A stretch of 64,000 nt of DNA from Gari tellinella (lineage: Eukaryota > Mollusca > Bivalvia > Cardiida > Psammobiidae): NCBI GenBank assembly GCA_922989275.2, contig OV277869.1, positions 3,091,190 to 3,155,189 on the forward strand, in the 5' to 3' direction. The notes under the pieces are model-generated. The model was given only the letters and a program-made list of their open reading frames with translations. It searched no databases and was not told the DNA's origin. Below, piece after piece: positions 20,230 through 30,372 of this stretch (position 1 is the stretch's first letter; each line of letters opens with the position of its first letter). A program made the position numbers and the translations under genes.

Positions 20230-21351
20230 TCACTCGCCGTGTCTATCTATACTTTGAATATCGTCTTTCTTCACCCAGGAATTGAATTTATCTGGCCATC
20301 CCTCGTACTTGACGAGGAATTCTTCAATGTGTCGTCTTTTTCTTTTTCTTATAACCTTTTCGATAATCCATAACGCTTCTTCGTGTTTATTTACTCTTTG
20401 CAATTCTTGCTTATAGAAAGTACCGACTATAGCGTCGTTTGAAAAATCGACTACCTTGAAAACGGAAATACCTTGTTTTATAAATCTTTCCGAAATTTTG
20501 AATATCTCAGACGACCATTTCTGCTGATAGTCTCTCTGGAATGTATACTTGTTGTAAGCGAGCCTCACTAAATCGCCTACATTATAAGCGAATGCTCCTT
20601 CTGGTTTGATACTTTTGTCAGTTTGCTTATTGTACATATAATCCCAGACTATCGCCTCGTTTTCTTTATTGATTTGAGACGGGGTCATTTGCTGAGGTAA
20701 ACTTTTGTGCGGGGTTGTATTATAGCTGTCTACAAGGTCTTGTAACTTCTCTAAGAATCGGTATGTTCTATTCCTTTCAAAGAATTTGTGCATCTTATTT
20801 CTGAACGTACGAATAACTCTCTCAACCGGTGAAACTTTTATATTTTCATTTTGCGTCGTAAAATATTCAACACCCAGTTTCTGTAATTTAGACTTTAGCA
20901 GTTTATTGTTAAACTCCCCGCCCTTATCCGTCTGAAGAATTTGCGGAGTACGCCCGTGTCGTAGAATGCTTTCGAAACCGCGTAACACATCTTTAGCTCG
21001 TTTGCTTTTCAAAGGTTCAACAAACAGGTATTTGGAAAACAGGTCCACCACTATAAGTAGATAATTTACCCCGTCATTGAATTTCGCTGTGTTTGAAACG
21101 CTAGCTAAATCCGCTCCCCATTGGACGTCAACGCCAGATGTTATTATTTTTCTTCTCGTAAATTTTCTCTTTATATCTCTGTGAAGCGTATACACGTCTT
21201 GTTCACCTAACCATTGTTTAATCTTCTTAATAGAAAGTTTAAATTTCCCCTGTTTTTTAACCACTTGATACAGTTTTTCCGGACTGGTGAACGATCCGGG
21301 ACTTTTTGCATCGAAATATATCGATCGGAGATAATCTCTAAAGTCCGACAT
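20230..21351 (-). CDS. INT: Polinton integrase (DD35E) with C-terminal chromodomain
   Basis: 373 aa from ATG 21351; the frame is open 11 codons further but only to a TTG that overlaps the upstream gene. The retroviral-like rve core has Asp81 (WGADLASVS), Asp142 (LQTDKGGEF) and Glu177 (VSPVERVIRT), the last two exactly 35 residues apart. An SH3-like region (VGDLVRLAYNKYTFQ) follows. A chromodomain occupies about 327-366 (LWIIEKVIRKRKRR, FLVKYEGWP, NSWVKKDDI). It catalyses insertion giving 6-bp duplications, consistent with the CACAGT found here. The chromodomain may direct integration to modified histones (inference). Confidence 0.93.
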   Translation of the reverse strand: MSDFRDYLRSIYFDAKSPGSFTSPEKLYQVVKKQGKFKLSIKKIKQWLGEQDVYTLHRDIKRKFTRRKIITSGVDVQWGADLASVSNTAKFNDGVNYLLIVVDLFSKYLFVEPLKSKRAKDVLRGFESILRHGRTPQILQTDKGGEFNNKLLKSKLQKLGVEYFTTQNENIKVSPVERVIRTFRNKMHKFFERNRTYRFLEKLQDLVDSYNTTPHKSLPQQMTPSQINKENEAIVWDYMYNKQTDKSIKPEGAFAYNVGDLVRLAYNKYTFQRDYQQKWSSEIFKISERFIKQGISVFKVVDFSNDAIVGTFYKQELQRVNKHEEALWIIEKVIRKRKRRHIEEFLVKYEGWPDKFNSWVKKDDIQSIDRHGE

Positions 21352-21364
21352 ACTTCGTAATTTT

Positions 21365-21622
21365 TTAGGCTTGTATAAAATCAAGGCATTGTATTAGAGT
21401 TTCTCGTAAGTCGCATATCTGTACAAACACTTCTTTTGAAATGGTAACAGACCTAGTTCCTCTTCTTATATTAACAACAGGTTGTCCGTTCTCGTTTTTT
21501 AAAACTGACACGTGATGACAGCCATCTATATTAAAACCTACTTTCCGCTTACTATTTGTTTCATTCTCACAAGTTGACTCGGAGCTCAACATTCTACACA
21601 CATTAATTTCAGCTTGCGCCAT
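21365..21622 (-). CDS. Small PC4-like protein, 85 aa
   Basis: I chose ATG 21622 (MAQAEINVCRML); the open frame continues upstream only to a TTG. The C-terminal half (HVSVLKNENGQPVVNIRRG, then SVTISKEVFVQICDL) has the beta-ridge plus helix layout of PC4/Sub1-type ssDNA-binding domains. The similarity is weak and inferred by eye. It lies 13 bases upstream of the integrase. A possible role is element transcription or replication. Confidence 0.55.
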   Translation of the reverse strand: MAQAEINVCRMLSSESTCENETNSKRKVGFNIDGCHHVSVLKNENGQPVVNIRRGTRSVTISKEVFVQICDLRETLIQCLDFIQA

Positions 21623-21661
21623 CGTAAATGCTGTAGTTGCTAGATCTTCGCTTTGCGTCAA

Positions 21662-22339
21662 CTTAAGTCACTCGTTTAATGAAACGTGTTTGATCCGAGG
21701 AAAACCAGTTAGAACTGAATTAACTGTTGGGTTATTTTATTTGTTTATATGCATGTACACAGTAAAGCCTGTATTAAGCTGTCACTCGTGGATTATGCAT
21801 GGGTATCTTCAACGACAAGCTATCGTCTAATGTGGTAATCTCTCGATTGAACTTTCTGCATTACTTTTAGTCTGCATTAAAATGGTGTTGTTTTTTTTTT
21901 TGTTTTTTTTATATATATGAGTGTTAATACGTCATATCTTAAGTGGCTGATACTGTATATGCGTTAACTGTCTTAAACAAATAAGGGTTAAGAATCGAAG
22001 CCGCCGTTATGCCGAACCCGAGCTTAAGGCTTTTCATACAGAGTAAAGTCAGATAAAGCATTACACTCTAATAAAGATAGGTACGTGGATATCTTGTCTA
22101 CGCTGTAAGCAAAGCCTTAAATTCGGTTTTGGCATAACGGCGCTGGATTCTTTCCTTATGGCAAACTATGAATTGAGCAGACGGCTAAAACATGAGAAAC
22201 AATCGATGTTGTGAAGATTTATTTATACACGGGTTATCAGGTATATACAAGGAACAAACATATGTTACATCATTATTTGTTTCACATATGATAATACTAT
22301 TAACTAGATTACATTGGCTGCGTTTATGTACAGAGAATG
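21662..22339. other. Polinton internal spacer
   Basis: No coding sequence is supported between the small PC4-like gene and the 3' exon of the 310-aa gene. It contains T-rich tracts (about 21885-21912) and an inverted pair of segments around 22000-22145 (AAGCCGCCGTTATGCC and GGCATAACGGCGCTGG) forming a loose stem of unknown meaning. The promoter of the integrase-capsid block should lie here. Confidence 0.45.
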
Positions 22340-23626
22340 TCAATATAGTTCTGCCAGGATCTTGAATAACCGCACGTCTCCCATTTCATCCTTTCTCAGA
22401 ACAAAGTCTCTCACTTCGCTATCAGAGGTCTGGTCAACCGAAACTAGTCCTGGGATGAATGATTTCTGAAAAAATAAATAAATAACACAAAATTAGGGCG
22501 CATTAAATAAGCTGTAGATAATAAAGTTTGTGTACATCATAATTAGTTGAAACTCCGTACAGAACCAGTTTAATATCGGTCTACTCCGCTTACATAGAGT
22601 ATGTTTTTTTCGGAATGAAAATATATTACTTACATATGTACATCGTATATCTAATTGACACTTATATAGCTGACAAATATGAAATTAAGTGTTTGCTTAA
22701 TAGAGTCCATGTCGGTGCATTCTGAAATACAATCGTGCTGCATTAAACAACTGCTTGCAGTAAAGGGTATGTAATAATAACGGTAATTATACGAACAACA
22801 ATAATAATAATAGTATTACCTGCAGTTCCGGAATAGCGGATGCTACTTGTTTGGCCAGGTTTTGCACTTCATCGTCTACGACTAGATTCTTCGCCGCCTG
22901 CCAGTATTGGTTGCATACTTCTCCCCACGCCGGTTGATCGGGTGCCATACATCCGTTGTATCCCATATGCTCTTTTTGCGATGGGTGGTTAACATGACAG
23001 CCCGGGCAGTTTTGTCGAGGGTCGGATAGCTGCTGTATTTCGCGTATTATGAAATTGGCCATTGTCAATGAAATTACTTCTTTGGTCTTCTCACTGGCGT
23101 GTGAAATGAGAGATTGGTATACGATTAGCTTTTCCCTTATTGCGGTTAACAACGATGTAGTCACACGCACGCCTTCTGATGTATACTGGTATGGTCCCTC
23201 GTCTTTCTTGACGCATTTCCTGATGTCAACGTCGAAAGCGCCCCTTTTGTACGTGTTTTCTTTCAGCGACACGACAGTAATCAAATCTCCTACATCGCCC
23301 TGACTCACTTCAAACGGTATGTCTATTGGTTTTGGAGTTCTTTTAGACGAATATCTGTCCACAAGCTTTTCGATCACGGGCAGAAATTTTATAATGTTTC
23401 GGATTTCCTCCTCTCCGACGCATATGGACCTGTCTCCGTCCTTGCGTGTTTTCGCTATCGTAACAGAAAAGTCTTTTAGCAGTATGTCGTATTCTAGTGA
23501 ACATTTGATATCCTCAGATAAATTACACTTTTCTAAGGTTACATCCTGGTCACAATCTTCCATCTGTTTTAACATTTTTGGTTTAACGCAATCGTTCGAG
23601 TCTTCTATCGCACGTTTTCCAGCCAT
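22340..23626 (-). CDS. Spliced Polinton protein, 310 aa: two PC4-like repeats and a CxxC-H-C zinc motif
   Basis: Exon 1 is 23626-22820 (ATG at 23626) and ends at CAG|GTAATA. Exon 2 is 22465-22340, after TTTTTTCAG, phase 0, and adds 41 residues ending ILAELY. Without splicing the frame would run into a hydrophobic tail from an ATT/GTT-rich intron start, which supports the splice. Residues 207-226 hold CPGC...PSQ..H...C, a motif I recognise in a widespread Polinton protein of unknown function, followed by the WGEVCNQYWQAAK helix typical of it. Residues about 45-91 and 114-170 look like two copies of a PC4-like unit (DFSVTIAKTRKDGDRSICV; FDVDIRKCVKKDEGP). It is the first gene inward from the right terminus, so it may act early, for instance as a regulator (inference). 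Confidence 0.8.
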
Positions 23627-23670
23627 TATAAATGTTCGCTAAACAGTTGAAGTGCTCAGTTACGCTACAC

Positions 23671-23680
23671 TTTTATTTAT
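23671..23680 (-). promoter_or_regulatory. TATA-like element upstream of the 310-aa Polinton gene
   Basis: Read on the minus strand, ATAAATAAAA lies about 45 bases before the ATG at 23626, a spacing suitable for a short 5' leader. No other core element was identified. Confidence 0.35.
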
Positions 23681-23948
23681 GCGGTTTCTTATACTCATTC
23701 GTATGTTATCGTCTTACGCCTAGCGATCGGGATAACCAATCAAAACGTCTCGTTTACTCTGACCGTTACACCTTTACCCGTTAAAGCGTTAATCGCAATA
23801 ACGAACTAACTCTCGATGTCGGCGTTCTTCGAAGGTAAAGGTAACGCTGGCTGGTCTTAGTTGGCGACAATCGATAAGCCATTATTACAGCGACGCTATC
23901 TGCCCGAGTCTGGGTTTAATCCGTTTACCGATATCGTATGGAAATTTA

Positions 23949-24015
23949 TTCTCCCTCAAAAAATGTGGCCCCTCACGAAATGTGGCGTACTTATTTTAAG
24001 TCACGTATTACTACT
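23949..24015 (-). repeat. Polinton right terminal inverted repeat (67 bp)
   Basis: Exact reverse complement of 9080-9146, ending ACTACT-3', followed at once by the duplicated hexamer CACAGT (24016-24021). Confidence 0.95.
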
Positions 24016-24021
24016 CACAGT
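24016..24021. repeat. Right target-site duplication of the Polinton (CACAGT)
   Basis: Direct repeat of 9074-9079. Confidence 0.93.
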
Positions 24022-24101
24022 GTCTAAAAATTTCTTTACCTGAAGGTGAAATAATCGTATTTATCGATTGATGACCCTTGTAATGAAGCATAGTACAGTG
24101 C

Positions 24102-24347
24102 CTGTGGAGAATCTGTTATTCTTTCCCAATAAACGCGTTTACGCTAAAACTGTTATTTGCAATGCAAACAGTTTGGAGCCAGATCAGACGCCGGGTAACC
24201 CGGCGTCTGATCAGGCTCCAAACTGTTTGCCACCAAGATAAACTTGAATTTTCAGAATTGTCCAAAAATTGTACTTTTCTACGTTTTAGTACTTTGCGTT
24301 TGCGTACGTTTGCGTTTAAACGGGAAAGAATAACAGATTCTCCACTG
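24102..24347. mobile_element. MITE family B
   Basis: Ends (C)TGTGGAGAATCTGTTATTC and ...GATTCTCCACTG, with the GTTTGGAGCC hairpin at about 24168-24229. It begins only about 80 bases beyond the Polinton end. Confidence 0.85.
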
Positions 24348-24407
24348 TATATATGCCATGCAGATAACTGTAGACTTCCGTATACGGTTACAGAAATGTC
24401 GTTTGCT

Positions 24408-24920
24408 TAACCCTTTCATCGCCAAATTAATCGTGAGGTTTTTACCCCCTTCACTGCTATATTGTCGTCTGCTTTAATATTGTTGTCTCTAAGATCATTT
24501 CAAAGTTAGATTTTAAAGTAGTATGACTTCAGAAAAATAGATACCAGTGTTAATTAGTTTGGATCCTGATCAGAAGCCATGTTATAATATAGGCGGCGCC
24601 TGTTCTAGACCCAAACTACGTTATGCGACTTCGGCAGTGAAAGTGTCTGTCTAAGTGGTTGTTTATATGTCTGTCGTTTGTCCCCTCTCTCTCTCTTATT
24701 CTCTCTCTCTCTCTCTGTATATACGTATGTCTCTCTACCCGGGTGTGTGTCTGTCTGCTTCTTGTTGAATCTGTCTATCAATCTACAACATGTCTACATG
24801 TCTCTCTGTATGTCTGTATCTGTATGTATCTCTCTCTCTCTCTCTGTTTGTGTCTGTCTCTGTCTCTCTCTCTGTCTATCTCTGGGTGTCTCTCTCTCTC
24901 TCTGCCTGTCTCTTTCTCTA

Positions 24921-24960
<40 letters not shown>
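24408..24960. repeat. Family A MITE (degenerate) and long CT-rich simple repeat
   Basis: A TTAACCCTTTCA end lies at about 24409 and a decayed hairpin at about 24555-24618. A polypyrimidine tract of CT/CTGT repeats runs about 24680-24955. The tract is open in several frames and should not be read as coding. Confidence 0.75.
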
Positions 24961-25179
24961 CTCGCTTACAATATACATGTATTTCATTATATGTACATTT
25001 GTACATCTAGCCTTTCTATAAATAATTTCCTACTTATCTTATTTACAAAGCACATGTACATGTAGTTACAAATGTTGATATGTAGACCGCACAACCATAA
25101 AGGTATAGCCATAAAAACTACCATGTCACTTAACCACTATATTTAACGATATCACGTTTACTGCCTTCTATAAATGGTG

Positions 25180-25400
25180 CACTTGTCCTTAACTCTATTT
25201 TTTTCGTCTGCAACAATTTGTCGTCTGTTATCGTTCTAAAACTAGAATTTTCAAAAGTTCTTTTAAATTCAGTGTTAGAATAGCAAACAGATTGGATCCT
25301 GATGAGACGCCGCGTTACGCGGCGTCTCATCTGGATCCAATCTATTTGCAGACGTAATCACTATGGCAGGTATATCCGCCGCTAGCGTGCAAAGAGTTAA
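25180..25400. repeat. Family A MITE hairpin
   Basis: The hairpin is at about 25281-25350, arms GCAAACAGATTGGATCCTGA and a slightly mismatched complement around GACGCCGCGTTACGCGGCGTC. A decayed half copy lies at about 25545-25610. Confidence 0.65.
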
Positions 25401-25670
25401 CCCATTTATACCGAAATATTGCATTGAGCTCTACCTATATGTACTTACTGTAGGATTATTATTTTTTATAAATGCGCAGCGGTGATCTACAGACTGTCTG
25501 TTCGTGCAGCAGATCATTTCATAATATTATGATACATCATATGATGAAGACCCTGGTGAGATGTCGCGTAACGCGGCGTTCTCAGCGAGGTTTACACTGT
25601 TTACTACTGTCTACTTTGTTGAACCATAAGCATTACTGGGTTAAATAAACAACTTAACCTTTAACCTATA

Positions 25671-25875
25671 CAGTCAAACCTCTCTATTACGACCACTAAA
25701 TTGTGTTCATTAGAAGGTGTTAACGACAGTTGACTGCTTAAAGTAAGGTGACAGTAAATCAGAAAGCTCCTGCAGGAGCTTTCTGATTTACTGTCACATT
25801 GCTTTAAGCTGTCACCTGTCTTTTATACAATCAATCAGCCTTCGTTTTAGTGACCGTAATAGAGAGGTTTTACTG
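25671..25875. mobile_element. MITE family F, TA target duplication
   Basis: Ends CAGTCAAACCTCTCTATTAC and ...GTAATAGAGAGGTTTTACTG, with TA on both sides. The central hairpin GTAAATCAGAAAGCTCC/GGAGCTTTCTGATTTAC is a perfect palindrome. Other copies: about 27587-27813, 40864-41062, 41244-41446. Confidence 0.88.
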
Positions 25876-26261
25876 TACGTACGAGGAAAATAAATATAAT
25901 CTTTGCGAACTGTGAAGACCCTGATAAGAGGGCTCCTGTCTTCCCCGTTCGTGTGTTTTCATTTTAAATATGGTCTAATTGCTATCTTAAATATCTCCTG
26001 AAGTTAACTGGTCATTTTCTTCTTTTTTCCGGATAAAAAATACAGGGTTTTTTAAGACTGTACACTTGACCTAACATAATTAAAAAATAAACCAGTAGCA
26101 GCGGTAAAGTAGTTGCAGTAGTATTAGAAGTTGGGTGAATTGATGAGTTGGGTTTTACGGCACTTTGACACAGAAATTGTATAATAGACTAAGAGTAATA
26201 GAATAGTTAAAGTATTGAACAGGAACATTAATAAGTATACTATCTCTGTATAAAAGTAATG

Positions 26262-26500
26262 GCGGTAAAAGTAGAAGTAGTAGTAGTAAAAGTACTAGTA
26301 GTAAAATAGTAGTAATTTAAGTAGTAGAAATAGAAGTAGTGGCAGTAGTATAGTGAGTAATTGTAGTAGTGATATTAGTAAGAGTTGTTGTTGTAATAGT
26401 ATATAGCAGTAGTAAAACATGTAATAGTAGCAGTAGTTGTTGTAATAGTAGTACAATGTAGTAGTAGTGATAGTAGGCCTAGTAGTAGACTTAGCTATAG
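26262..26500. repeat. GTA/TAG-type simple repeat
   Basis: An imperfect trinucleotide repeat (agtagtagta...) with interruptions. The surrounding 25876-26636 shows no gene. Confidence 0.85.
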
Positions 26501-26636
26501 AAACAGTTTAATTCTATTTTCAGTATTAGCTTGTCTGGTGGCTGAAGTGTGTGTTTTATGTTACAAGATTTATGCCACCAAAAAAACGAAAGTTCATACC
26601 CTCGTTTTCGACAAGTGTAATACTTCTTCTACCGTC

Positions 26637-26889
26637 TTAACCCTTTACCTGATAGCCTATTTCTAGTACTTAAGATAGGTGACTACTTAAAGCAGGTTGA
26701 AAGTAAAGCAGAATGCGCCTTAGGGCGCATTCTGCTTTACTTTCAGCCTGCTTTAGGCTATCATGTACTATAATATAGAAAAATATTCCCTAAAATACAT
26801 ATTCATTACTGATTAAATTGGAACTATTTTCTTCAGCGGATGAATAAATCATAGCCGCTAAAAGGCGCTTCTATTGGGGAAAGGGTTAA
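26637..26889. mobile_element. MITE family C, TTAA-flanked
   Basis: It begins TTAACCCTTTACCTGATAGC and ends GGGAAAGGGTTAA. The centre is a perfect palindrome of GAAAGTAAAGCAGAATGCGCC and its complement. TTAA at both ends suggests a piggyBac-like target (inference). The same core recurs about 20 times in the window. Confidence 0.85.
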
Positions 26890-26982
26890 AAAGAAGCTCT
26901 GATCAATGCACGTGGTATGATATGCACTCTTACCTGAGAGATGGCTGCTGGTTAAATGTTTGTTTTAGGTACTTAATTTAAC

Positions 26983-27343
26983 CCCTTTACTGCTATACAT
27001 GTAATAATAATGCTTTAAAACTATCCTCTGCTTTTATTTTTCAAATTTAGTTTTTAGTCAAATTGACCGAATAAACAATAGTCTGGATCCTGGTCAGACG
27101 CCGAGATATTCGGCTCTGGTCAGGATCTAATCTGTTTGCAAATGTGTGTGAAGTCTGACTGGTCTGTTAATAATTATGTCTAATAAAGTTCAAGTCAATA
27201 TGTAGTGTCGGCTGAAACACTGCAAATAAAACTTTCTTTGCTATATATTTTCCTGGTATGAGATCCGAGTGCCAAACAGTTTGGGTCCCGATCAGACGCC
27301 GAGTTACTCGGCGTCTTATCTGGATCCAAACTGTTTGCAAATA
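26983..27343. repeat. Two family A-type hairpins
   Basis: Hairpins lie at about 27082-27140 (imperfect) and 27276-27343 (GTTTGGGTCCCGATCAGACG arms). The rest of 27144-27580 is without recognised content. Confidence 0.6.
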
Positions 27344-27586
27344 TCCAGCCAAAAGTGTCATTCGCGCATTAAAGGTTTACAACTTAACAGTAAGCCTGGT
27401 GACACACGATATTGCATTATATAAATGCGTGACAAAGCGGAAGACGGCATAATTTTGGGCGTTGTGATTTGTTTGTTTACCCTGTTCTTAAAGTGACCCT
27501 TCAGCCAGTCGCTCCTTTATTGATATAAAAATCTCAATATCGAGAAATTAAGATTCGATAGTGGACAGATATCAAAAAGGTAATAC

Positions 27587-27813
27587 AATTGAACCTGTTT
27601 ACGGCTCTCTCCAAAAGACGTGTCTAATGGTCACCCCCGAAAAAAACGAATTACCAGTATATAATGTTTGTGACAGCTTAATGCATGATAAAGGTAAAAC
27701 AGAAAGCTCCTGAAGGAGCTTTCTGCGTTACCTTTGTCCTGCATTAAACATTTAGTTTATCGTAGCGAGTTTCATTTTTTCACAGAACGACCGCTTAAGA
27801 CAAGGTTGGTTGT
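27587..27813. mobile_element. MITE family F, diverged ends
   Basis: A central palindrome GTAAAACAGAAAGCTCCTGA and complement, with flanking arms related to family F. Confidence 0.65.
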
Positions 27814-27908
27814 ATCAATGGACTTACACGATTAACAAATACAGAAGTATGTAGATTTAGATCTATAGCTCCATAACCGCAATAAAATCAATCAATCGTT
27901 CGTCTCAC

Positions 27909-28247
27909 CTGTATCGTGAACGTGTTGCTTTCCGCGGCCTGCTTGACAAATGTGTGTGTCAGTCCATTCTATGAAATAATATTTCCATTAATATTTCGAC
28001 ACTTAACCAAATACGACTCCATTTTGAAATGCTGCATGTGATCGCCCAAACTCGGCTTTTATCGTAGTGAAAAGTAAACAATAAACCTGACTGTCATTTT
28101 ACACAGGTAAACTGTGTGGGCCACTGTTCCGCAAAGGGAGAATACACAGACATACAAATATATTTACCTGTGGCTGTACATAACACAGTTGTCTTCCTTT
28201 GTGATAAAACCAAGATTCAGAGATTCTGTTGATATCGGATGTTGACG
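27909..28247 (-). CDS. Possible pair of coding exons of an unidentified minus-strand gene
   Basis: Two short open segments are joined in phase 0 by good splice sites. 28247-28168 encodes 26 residues including SESWFYHKGRQLCYVQPQ and ends CAG|GTAAAT. 27968-27909 encodes 20 residues (NGLTHTFVKQAAESNTFTIQ) between a ..TTTCATAG acceptor and a CAG|GTGAGA donor. The region is free of MITEs, unlike its surroundings. I do not recognise the protein and find no further exon with confidence, so this may be part of a longer gene or a relic. Confidence 0.35.
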
Positions 28248-28335
28248 CTTAGTGAAAACAGTGGTTTTCGTGGTTTTCTTATAGGATTTGTCTAGCATGG
28301 ACCTGAACTCTTTCTTGGTGAACTTTTCCTTAACT

Positions 28336-28585
28336 AATTGAGCCCTAGTAATGCATATATGCGTCCTTTACCAGAGGTGTACCTGTGAAGAGTACACTTG
28401 TCCTATGCAAACAGTGAAGTCCCTGATCAGAGCGCTCCTGCAGGAGTCCTCTGATCAGGGTCTTCACTGTTTGTCATTTTGTAATATATTATAAAAGACA
28501 ACCCTAAATAGTCTAAAATGGATCAACCTTTATTGCAAACAGGAATTGTCCATTAGAAGTTTCAGGGGATAATGAGTTGATCTAT
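28336..28585. mobile_element. MITE family H
   Basis: Hairpin CAAACAGTGAAGTCCCTGAT...CACTGTTTG at about 28408-28474 with flanking GTACACTTGTCC and TTTCAGGGGATAATGAGTT arms. Other copies: 39470-39720, 45706-45955, 59395-59580, 62235-62527 (inverted). Confidence 0.75.
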
Positions 28586-28764
28586 TAGCCAATGCAATAG
28601 TTGAGATGATAGACATTCATAGAGTGAATTCACAGAGGACGTGTGTACAAAATGTATTTGAATAGGCTATTCAGCTAGAAAGGGTTAGACATTCACGGAT
28701 TAGGTCTTGTGCTTTTACGTTTTAAGATGTTTGGTGGTGGTGTTTTTTTAATGGGTTATTGTTA

Positions 28765-28982
28765 CAGTTGAGAAAACATTATTCTTTCCCGTTTTAACCC
28801 AAACGAAACGCAAACGCATTATAATGAAATATAGAAAATGACAACTTTTTTTGACAATTCTGACTACTTAATATGAGTGGCAAACATTATGGCGTCTGAT
28901 CTGGCTCCAAACTGTTTGCAATGGAAATAATAGTTTTAGCGTAAACGCGTTTGTTGGGAAAGAATAACGCATTTCTCCATTG
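28765..28982. mobile_element. MITE family B, hairpin half deleted
   Basis: Ends CAGTTGAGAAAACATTATTC and ...CGCATTTCTCCATTG with TA on each side. Only one arm of the central hairpin remains (28888-28920). Confidence 0.75.
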
Positions 28983-29071
28983 TATTAGTCTATGGTAATG
29001 TAGTGACTCCAAATTGGAGCCATTTTTGACCGCAAGACTGTGATTTTAACAATCTTCATATAAGTCTACTA

Positions 29072-29317
29072 CAGTGGAGAATGTGTTATTCTTTCCGAAT
29101 AAACGCGTTTACGCTAAAACTATTATTTGCAGTGCAAACAGTTTGGAGCCAGATCAGACGCCGGGTAACCCGGCGTCTGATCAGGCTGCAAACTGTTTGC
29201 CACCAAGATAAACATGAAATATCAGAATTGTCCAAAAGTTGTTCTTTTCTACGTTTTAGCGCTTTGCGTTTGCGTACGTTTGTGTTTAAACGGGAAAGAA
29301 TAACAGATTCTCCACTG
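29072..29317. mobile_element. MITE family B, complete
   Basis: TA-flanked, ends CAGTGGAGAATGTG and ...GATTCTCCACTG, hairpin at about 29137-29199. Its right TA directly abuts the family J element starting at 29320. Confidence 0.85.
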
Positions 29318-29319
29318 TA

Positions 29320-29900
29320 CATTGCTCCCTCCCTATAACGGCAATCAGAACGATTCCCTCCTTACAACAACACGTGTCGCTGTTTTCCAAACAATTCTCT
29401 TATGTTTAATGATTGCACTGCTATAACATTGTGTTTAAAATAATAAAATTTAAATGTCGTTTGCCGTTTTTCTCAAAGTTACGTATTTAACATTTTGACA
29501 GAAGAAACAAAAACACGAGTGACAAACCGTTTGAACCCAGATCAGACGCCGCAAATTGTTTGCAAATGCACTCAAATGTTTTTTATCGTCCCTCCCTATA
29601 CAGTGGAGAATCTGTTATTCTTTCCCGTTTAAACGCAAACGTACGCAAACGCAAAGCACTAAAACGTAGAAAATAACAACTTTTGGACAATTCTGATATT
29701 TCATGTTTATCATGGTGGCAAACAGTTTGGAGCCTGATCAGACGCCGGGTTACTCCAAACTGTTTGCACTGCAAATAATAGTTTTAGCGTAAACGCGTTT
29801 ATTGGGGAAGAATAACACATTCTCCACTGTAACAACTACATCCGAACAATACACAAATATTCGTCTCCCATTTGGGTGTTGTTGTAGAGAGGGACACTGC
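29320..29900. mobile_element. MITE family J interrupted by a family B copy
   Basis: The left end CATTGCTCCCTCCCTATAAC and right end GTTGTAGAGAGGGACACTG match the intact family J element at 47501-47858. A decayed hairpin half lies at about 29522-29575. Family B interrupts it at 29601-29829. Confidence 0.8.
29601..29829. mobile_element. MITE family B nested in family J
   Basis: CAGTGGAGAATCTG and CATTCTCCACTG ends with TA at 29599-29600 and 29830-29831. Removal rejoins 'ccctccctata' with 'acaactacatccg'. Confidence 0.85.
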
Positions 29901-30372
29901 AGATAATTCTTTATGTTAAGATTTAAGCTCTTGACCTTGTTGTATTTGAGATGACTTTTTAATGTTTCTTACTTTAGTTTCTATGGCAACCACGTCTGCA
30001 TAGTTCCGTTTAAATATACATGTTCCTTCCTTGTATAGGGAATAAGCCAAGAAATGCCCTTACTAGGTTTCATGAACGTCCATCCACTGGTTACAGAAAA
30101 TACAGCCAATCCACTTTTCAACAACACTTAAATTAGCCTGATTGTGGTTGTTTAAGACAAGCAGCTATTTTATGCAGGAGAAAAGTTGTACGGAAACCCC
30201 CTCGCTTCAGCTTTTGTATTATAAGTGACCTTCCTTTAAAAACCCAAGTTCTTAAGTAACCGACCTAATCCTAACGATGAGTATAGTATAACCTGCCTTG
30301 TCCGACATCCTTCGGTACCAACTGATGATGTCGGATAAAGCAAGGTGTCGGTTAAAGCAGGTTTTAGATATA

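Larger units (their letters stand above)
9080..24015. mobile_element. Complete Polinton/Maverick element, 14,936 bp
   Basis: The ends are defined by 67-bp perfect inverted repeats (starting AGTAGTAATACGTGAC) and 6-bp duplications CACAGT. It encodes the diagnostic set: protein-primed-type DNA polymerase B, retroviral-like integrase with chromodomain, FtsK/HerA-type packaging ATPase, and major and minor jelly-roll capsid proteins. The polymerase runs on the plus strand, the rest on the minus strand, converging at a GA microsatellite. Identical termini point to a young insertion. The capsid gene has one frameshift and the cysteine protease usual in the group was not found. Polintons are regarded as virus-like transposons. 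Confidence 0.95.

Noticed and set aside
24659..25065. Overlapping open frames rich in Ser/Leu/Val and Arg/Glu on both strands
   Set aside because: They are read-through of the CT-rich simple repeat.
5306..29774. Recurrent short open frames with a shared 'IRRRVTRRLIRLQTVC'-like peptide (for example near 5306, 8154, 24162, 27258, 29081)
   Set aside because: They are translations of the family A/B hairpin and its flanks, occur on both strands of the same element and have no independent coding signal.
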